Assembly (NCBI GenBank): GCA_047974805.1
Contig: JBKECS010000063.1
Location: forward strand, 1 to 8,504
DNA length: 8,504 bases
Direction of reading: 5' to 3'
From: JAJXUB01 sp047974805
Lineage (GTDB): Bacteria; Actinomycetota; Actinomycetes; Actinomycetales; Dermatophilaceae
Of the stretch, positions 5,824-8,504 are shown in pieces. The translations under genes and the position numbers were made by a program. The notes beneath the pieces are model-generated. The model was not told where the DNA came from. It worked only from the letters and a program-made list of their open reading frames with translations, and did no database searches. Every line of letters starts with the position of its first letter. Within the stretch, counting starts at the first letter, position 1.

Positions 5824-6371
5824 TCACGCCCGACTGCAGCACCCTGCTGGGGAGGCAGTCTCATGCGACGGCGCTGTCGGCGGCGGAGTACAGCACGGTG
5901 CCTGGTCTTCGACGTCATCCACTAGCAGCGGCAAGCTGGCGGTGGCCGGTTGTCCGTCGGTGGGGTTGTCATCGACGATGGTGTAAATCTCCCACGGAGC
6001 TCCAGCTGGGTCGTGGACCCACACCTTGTTTTGCCTGGCATAGCAGCAGGAGGTGTCTTCCTCGTCCACGGTGACGAGGCCTGCCTCGACAAGCCGCCGA
6101 CGCCCGGCGTCGACCTCATCGACGGTGCCTACTTCGACGCCGAGGTGGTTGAGTGCGCCCGCTGCGCCCTCGCCGCGGACCTGAGCGGGGGCTTCAATGG
6201 GAACGACCTTGAGCGGCGGCTCGGCGATGGCGAAGTTGGCGTAGCCCGGACGCACCTTGTGGGGCTGGACTCCGAACAGTGAGGAATAGAATAGGATCGA
6301 AGCGTCAAGATCAGCCACGTTGAGGGCAAGCTGGACGCGGGTGGGGGACGGGGCGGGGTCGGGGAACTCAT
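5824..6371 (-). pseudogene. arsI: ArsI/CadI-like VOC lyase with apparent 5' frameshift
   Basis: A vicinal-oxygen-chelate protein close to ArsI, the Fe(II)-dependent C-As lyase that cleaves trivalent organoarsenicals, or CadI. Visible family marks are RPGYANFAIAEPPLK, NHLGVEV with a metal-ligand His, the vicinal cysteine pair in DTSCCYA, PWEIY with a ligand Glu, and a tail with two CC pairs. The open frame has only GTG at 6318 as a start, giving 164 residues, yet the frame upstream (6339-6316) still encodes the conserved first strand RVQLALNV, whose Gln is the expected third metal ligand. That frame has no ATG, GTG or TTG before a TGA at 6393-6391. An ATG at 6371 with GGTGAGG nine bases upstream is in another frame; one added base, for example in the five-C run at 6347-6343, would fuse them into about 182 residues. 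So the gene is either truly broken, misread, or starts abnormally. It precedes arsC and diverges from arsR. Confidence 0.75.
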
Positions 6372-6400
6372 GGCGGTCATCCTCACCAATTCATCGACGA

Positions 6401-6427
6401 TTGTCAATATTGATCATGATCTATGAT
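6401..6427. promoter_or_regulatory. Divergent arsR/arsI promoter and operator region
   Basis: TCAATATTGA (6404-6413) and GATCATGATC (6412-6421) are perfect 10-bp palindromes that share two bases, a likely ArsR-family operator. Plus strand: TTGTCA (6401-6406) and TATGAT (6422-6427) resemble -35 and -10 boxes, though only 15 bases apart. Minus strand: a perfect TTGACA (6408-6403) with a weak GAGGAT 17 bases on (6385-6380). The operator thus covers the -35 of both directions. The boxes are read by eye. Confidence 0.55.
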
Positions 6428-6434
6428 GGGCCGT

Positions 6435-6812
6435 ATGCCGGACCGCACGACTGCTTGCACCCCGGCCGGCCTGATGTGTGTCCGGCCGGGCGAGTCGCTG
6501 TTGACGCGAGAAGAGGCCGATGTCCTCGCGTCCGGCCTCAAGGCCCTCGCTGACCCTGTGCGATTGCAGATCGTTGCCATTCTTGCTGCGCAGCCCGGAC
6601 ATGAAGCGTGCGTCTGCGACCTGACCCCCGCCCTGAAGTTGTCGCAGCCCACGGTGAGTCACCACCTCAAGGTGCTGCGCGACGCCGGCCTTGTCACCCG
6701 CGAGGCGCGCGGCACGTGGGCTTGGTTCCATCTGAATCCCCAGCGCTTGACCGAGCTGGCCGATCAGATCGCAGCCGCCGCCCCAGCGCCAACGTCCGGA
6801 GGGATGCGTTAG
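6435..6812 (+). CDS. arsR: ArsR-family arsenite-responsive repressor
   Basis: A winged-helix dimeric repressor released from DNA by As(III)/Sb(III). From the ATG at 6435 (125 residues) the first helix carries LKALADPVRLQIV, the arsenic site is Cys59 and Cys61 in ACVCDL (the classic CVCDL box at the start of the recognition region), and the recognition helix is QPTVSHHLKVLRDAGLV. Two extra cysteines near the N-terminus (Cys8, Cys15) could supply a third ligand, as N-terminal cysteines do in the corynebacterial ArsR. ATGs at 6423 and 6426 would add four and three residues, but they lie in the proposed -10 box TATGAT, so a leaderless start at 6435 is preferred; no ribosome site exists for any of them. 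It diverges from the arsI-arsC pair. Its stop shares two bases with the stop of the convergent small membrane protein. Confidence 0.92.
   Translation: MPDRTTACTPAGLMCVRPGESLLTREEADVLASGLKALADPVRLQIVAILAAQPGHEACVCDLTPALKLSQPTVSHHLKVLRDAGLVTREARGTWAWFHLNPQRLTELADQIAAAAPAPTSGGMR
6809..6812. other. Overlapping convergent stop codons (TTAG)
   Basis: TTAG holds TAG for arsR on the plus strand (6810-6812) and TAA for the small membrane protein on the minus strand (6811-6809). It is the second such tail-to-tail overlap in the window. Confidence 0.9.
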
Positions 6813-7105
6813 TGCCGAGGCGTGGGTGCTGAGTCGCCGGGTCGGACCAGAGGCGGTGCGTCCGGACTCCGGGTCAGGACCTGCCCTCGGGCGAGCCACC
6901 ACGCGAGCAGCCCCACGCCAGGCAGGACGACGAGTAGGCCGATCCATGCCGCTTTGTCTGCACGACCCATAGCATTGCTGCGAAGGATCGTCATGACGGC
7001 GATTGCGGTCCACACGATGATCGCGATCATCAGGGCGAGGATGGCGGGGTGAAGCACGCTGACGACAACCGACTGACTGGTGTCGGCGGTGGTAGCCTCC
7101 ATCAT
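6809..7105 (-). CDS. Small membrane protein, PLDc_N-type
   Basis: A 98-residue protein with two predicted spans, about 18-41 and 53-71, separated by a short polar loop with GRADKAAWIGLLVVLP. This loop-then-W-then-PxxG pattern followed by WLARG resembles the PLDc_N (phospholipase D-nuclease N-terminal) domain, which is often found alone in small actinobacterial membrane proteins. The C-terminal 25 residues are Pro/Arg-rich and polar. ATGs at 7105 and 7102 are both possible: GGAG lies five and eight bases upstream. It follows the secreted-protein gene by 43 bases on the same strand, so the two may be co-transcribed. It has no clear tie to the arsenic genes. The function of such lone domains is unknown. 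Confidence 0.7.
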   Translation of the reverse strand: MMEATTADTSQSVVVSVLHPAILALMIAIIVWTAIAVMTILRSNAMGRADKAAWIGLLVVLPGVGLLAWWLARGQVLTRSPDAPPLVRPGDSAPTPRH

Positions 7106-7142
7106 GTCGGCTCCAATCTTGGCTCAATTCGATAACAGTCGA

Positions 7143-7160
7143 TGGTGGCTACTGCCACCA
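7143..7160 (-). repeat. Hairpin at the stop of the secreted-protein gene
   Basis: On the minus strand TGGTGGC-AGTA-GCCACCA forms a perfect 7-bp stem with a four-base loop that spans the TAG stop. No T-run follows. It may attenuate transcription before the small membrane protein gene or be chance. Confidence 0.3.
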
Positions 7161-7778
7161 GTTTCCGGACCGATTGAAATATGCATGATAGTCTTCGTTC
7201 CAGGAGATTGGGATCAGTTTGTTAAGCGGCGTAACCTTTAGCCGCATGTGCGCGTAATTTGTCCCAGAGCGCCTACCTCCGCTATTGCACGCTGTTACAT
7301 CGACGGAATAGCCGATCGCATAGCTCACCCAACAATCGTGCCATCCCGAGTAGCCTCTATAGGAAACTTGCAGCCAGGAATAGGATCCATCCCAGTAGAA
7401 CCTCCCCGATTGATTCTCCTGGTCGGTTCCCTGATAGACGGTTTGCCGGAAGTAAGTCGATCGTACAGTCCCCGCCGAAAGCGCGACTTTCAGTGACTCG
7501 GGTAGTGTCGAGTCCGCAGCACTCAACGTCGAATCCACCACTTCCGTTGGGCCAGTGATGAGTTCGACTGAACGACGGCACTCATCGAGTGAAATTTGCG
7601 TCTGTGGGGGCAGCGATTTGTTAGCCTTCTCGATTGCTGACGAGCACTCGTCGTTGAGGAAGGTCCGGCTCACTCTCGACGGTGACGGATTCGGTGAGGC
7701 GGCAAGGCCAGGAGCGGCTCCAGCGAATACGATGGCTGCGGTGACCGATAGTCCGGCCACGATTCTCATCTGTCTCAT
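7149..7778 (-). CDS. Secreted protein of unknown function
   Basis: I do not recognise this 209-residue protein. It has a clear Sec signal peptide: basic start MRQMR, hydrophobic core at 6-26 and a likely cleavage after Ala26 or Ala27. The mature part has an N-terminal helical stretch with a repeated DEC motif (Cys45, Cys67), a Ser/Thr-rich linker, then from about 105 an aromatic-rich region (YW, SYSWLQ, GWHDCW, NWWQ at the very end) with Cys149 and Cys164; two disulfides are plausible. It has no lipobox and no second membrane segment. Base composition is visibly less GC-rich than the neighbours, which suggests recent transfer. The start could also be Met4 (7769); neither has a good ribosome site. 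Upstream, TAATAT (minus, 7817-7812) is a weak -10 candidate. Aromatic-rich small secreted proteins can be cell-wall or bacteriocin-like, but nothing here shows it. Confidence 0.75.
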   Translation of the reverse strand: MRQMRIVAGLSVTAAIVFAGAAPGLAASPNPSPSRVSRTFLNDECSSAIEKANKSLPPQTQISLDECRRSVELITGPTEVVDSTLSAADSTLPESLKVALSAGTVRSTYFRQTVYQGTDQENQSGRFYWDGSYSWLQVSYRGYSGWHDCWVSYAIGYSVDVTACNSGGRRSGTNYAHMRLKVTPLNKLIPISWNEDYHAYFNRSGNWWQ

Positions 7779-7786
7779 CTGTCTCA
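7764..7786. repeat. 9-bp tandem repeat at the secreted-protein start
   Basis: TCTCATCTG occurs twice in tandem (7764-7772, 7773-7781) followed by TCTCA. On the minus strand this gives ATGAGACAG repeats and so supplies the two alternative ATG starts at 7778 and 7769. Gain or loss of a unit would keep the frame. Confidence 0.7.
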
Positions 7787-7995
7787 GGCTGGTCCGAGAC
7801 CTGTCTTCATGATATTAGCCGGTGAATTGCCAAGAGATAGTAAGCGGCCATCAAATTGTTTGTCAGAGGTTCTTGGGCCGTCTATCTGTGAAGGCGCCGG
7901 TGAAGGATGGGGCATCCGGAGAAACGTGCACCCGCGTCCCGCCGTTGCTTCTCCAGCGAGGCTGTCACGGAGGAAACAAGCGAGCGGCAAACAGG

Positions 7996-8382
7996 TCAGG
8001 TCTCTTCGTGGACGTCGGCATCCCACGCGGCGTCCTCGCCCAGATCGAGCGAATCCAGGCGAGCCTTCTGATCGGGGGTCAGCGACCAGGCGAAGAGGTC
8101 GGCGTTGGCGCGCTGGCGGTCCGGATCAGCCGACTTCGGCAAGACCGCAACGCCCTGTTGGACGATCCAGCGCAACGCAACCTGGGCGGGGGAGTGTCCA
8201 CTGTCTCGGGCCACCTCGGCCAGGACCGGCTCGCCCATGAGGTCTTCGCGCTGGCCGAGCGGACCCCACGCCTGCAGCGCGATGTGGTTCGTGTCGGCAT
8301 ACGCCCGCTGGGGCCGACGAGCCAACAGCGGGGAGAACTGGATCTGGTTGACCACCGGGCGCACGCCGGTCTCGCGGACGAG
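7996..8382 (-). pseudogene. Aldo/keto reductase, C-terminal remnant
   Basis: The C-terminal half of an aldo/keto reductase of the 2,5-diketo-gluconate reductase-like group. Seen: LVRETGVRPVVNQIQFSP, AWGPLGQ, then SPAQVALRWIVQQGVAVLPKS, the NADPH-binding stretch, and LTPDQKARLDSLD near the end. Homology can be read from about 8382; the only in-frame start inside is a GTG at 8364. The family is about 280 residues, here about 129, and the whole N-terminal half with the catalytic Asp, Tyr, Lys and His is absent. None of the three minus-strand frames from 8393 to 8504 continues the family, so this is a truncation and not just the window edge. The protein, if made, cannot be a working reductase. 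Confidence 0.82.
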
Positions 8383-8392
8383 GCTCCTTCTT

Positions 8393-8503
8393 TCATGAGA
8401 GTCCTCGGTTGGGGGTCTTGAGGTGGTCGGGGTGAGTCGTGGCTGTGGGGCTGGTTTCGGGCGTGGTGGATCGCCGCGTGGCGCTGCGGGGCGGGTCTTC
8501 GAG
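8393..8503 (-). CDS. Possible C-terminal tail of an unassigned gene (partial)
   Basis: One minus-strand frame is open from the window edge to a TGA at 8395-8393, 36 codons, nearly all ending in G or C, as expected of coding DNA here. The peptide is Pro/Thr/Arg-rich (…DHLKTPNRGLS) and fits no family I know. It directly abuts the truncated reductase, so it may be the end of the gene or element that replaced the missing half. It may equally be non-coding; all three minus frames are largely open in this short stretch. Confidence 0.2.
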   Translation of the reverse strand, partial: LEDPPRSATRRSTTPETSPTATTHPDHLKTPNRGLS

Positions 8504-8504
8504 G

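Noticed and set aside
4956..5918. Minus-strand open frame of 320 codons over arsC and the membrane protein end
   Set aside because: It runs in a different frame over arsC, which has intact catalytic motifs; the peptide is Arg/Pro/Ser-rich low-complexity, as expected of a shadow.
5197..7105. Complete arsenic resistance operon with efflux
   Set aside because: No ArsB or Acr3 transporter is present; the small membrane protein at 6809-7105 has only two spans and cannot be one, and the membrane protein at 4130 lacks their features.
8079..8396. Minus-strand frame starting at ATG 8396 with an ATGA overlap to the upstream stop
   Set aside because: The frame overlaps the aldo/keto reductase remnant in another frame and encodes a Ser/Arg-rich peptide with no family; the overlap is probably chance.
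1..8504. CRISPR array, tRNA or rRNA genes, or a full insertion sequence
   Set aside because: No regularly spaced repeats, no cloverleaf or rRNA-like segments and no transposase motifs were seen on reading both strands.

Overview
The window is high-GC DNA from an actinobacterium. The grounds are GC-rich third codon positions, at least two promoters that sit as if for leaderless transcripts, a CsoR-family regulator, and an ArsR/ArsI/ArsC set with actinobacterial features. The exact genus cannot be told from the sequence. Genes are packed tightly, and two convergent pairs share bases of their stop codons.

Layout. (1) 13-2503, plus strand: an apparent sulfur-stress operon. It begins with a perfect 16-bp CsoR/CstR-type palindrome over a -10 box, then a thioredoxin, a CstR-like regulator (two Cys kept, the copper-ligand His missing), and a long cysteine-desulfurase-like PLP enzyme of 571 residues. 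(2) 2541-4070, minus strand: a TetR regulator followed by a short-chain dehydrogenase. Divergent from TetR is a six-span membrane protein (4130-5200) of the YhgE/Pip/ABC-2 type, with repeated operator-like elements between the two. (3) 5197-6812: an arsenic cluster. arsR points right; an ArsI/CadI-like VOC lyase and an arsenate reductase point left from the same short divergent promoter region. The lyase reading frame is broken near its 5' end: the conserved start of the protein lies upstream of any usable start codon and needs a one-base shift to join the best ATG. (4) 6809-7778, minus strand: a small PLDc_N-type membrane protein and an unrecognised secreted protein with visibly lower GC. (5) 7996-8504: the C-terminal half of an aldo/keto reductase, cut off at about 8383-8393, then a short unassigned stretch to the window edge.

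How the parts may work together (inference): the first operon would be induced by reactive or per-sulfide sulfur through CstR, with thioredoxin and the PLP enzyme handling sulfane sulfur. The arsenic cluster would reduce arsenate and cleave organoarsenicals under ArsR control, but no arsenite efflux gene is visible here. The most unusual observations are the trx-cstR-desulfurase operon, the frame break in the ArsI-like gene, the enriched octamer CGTATGCC/GGCATACG, and the low-GC secreted gene beside a truncated reductase.
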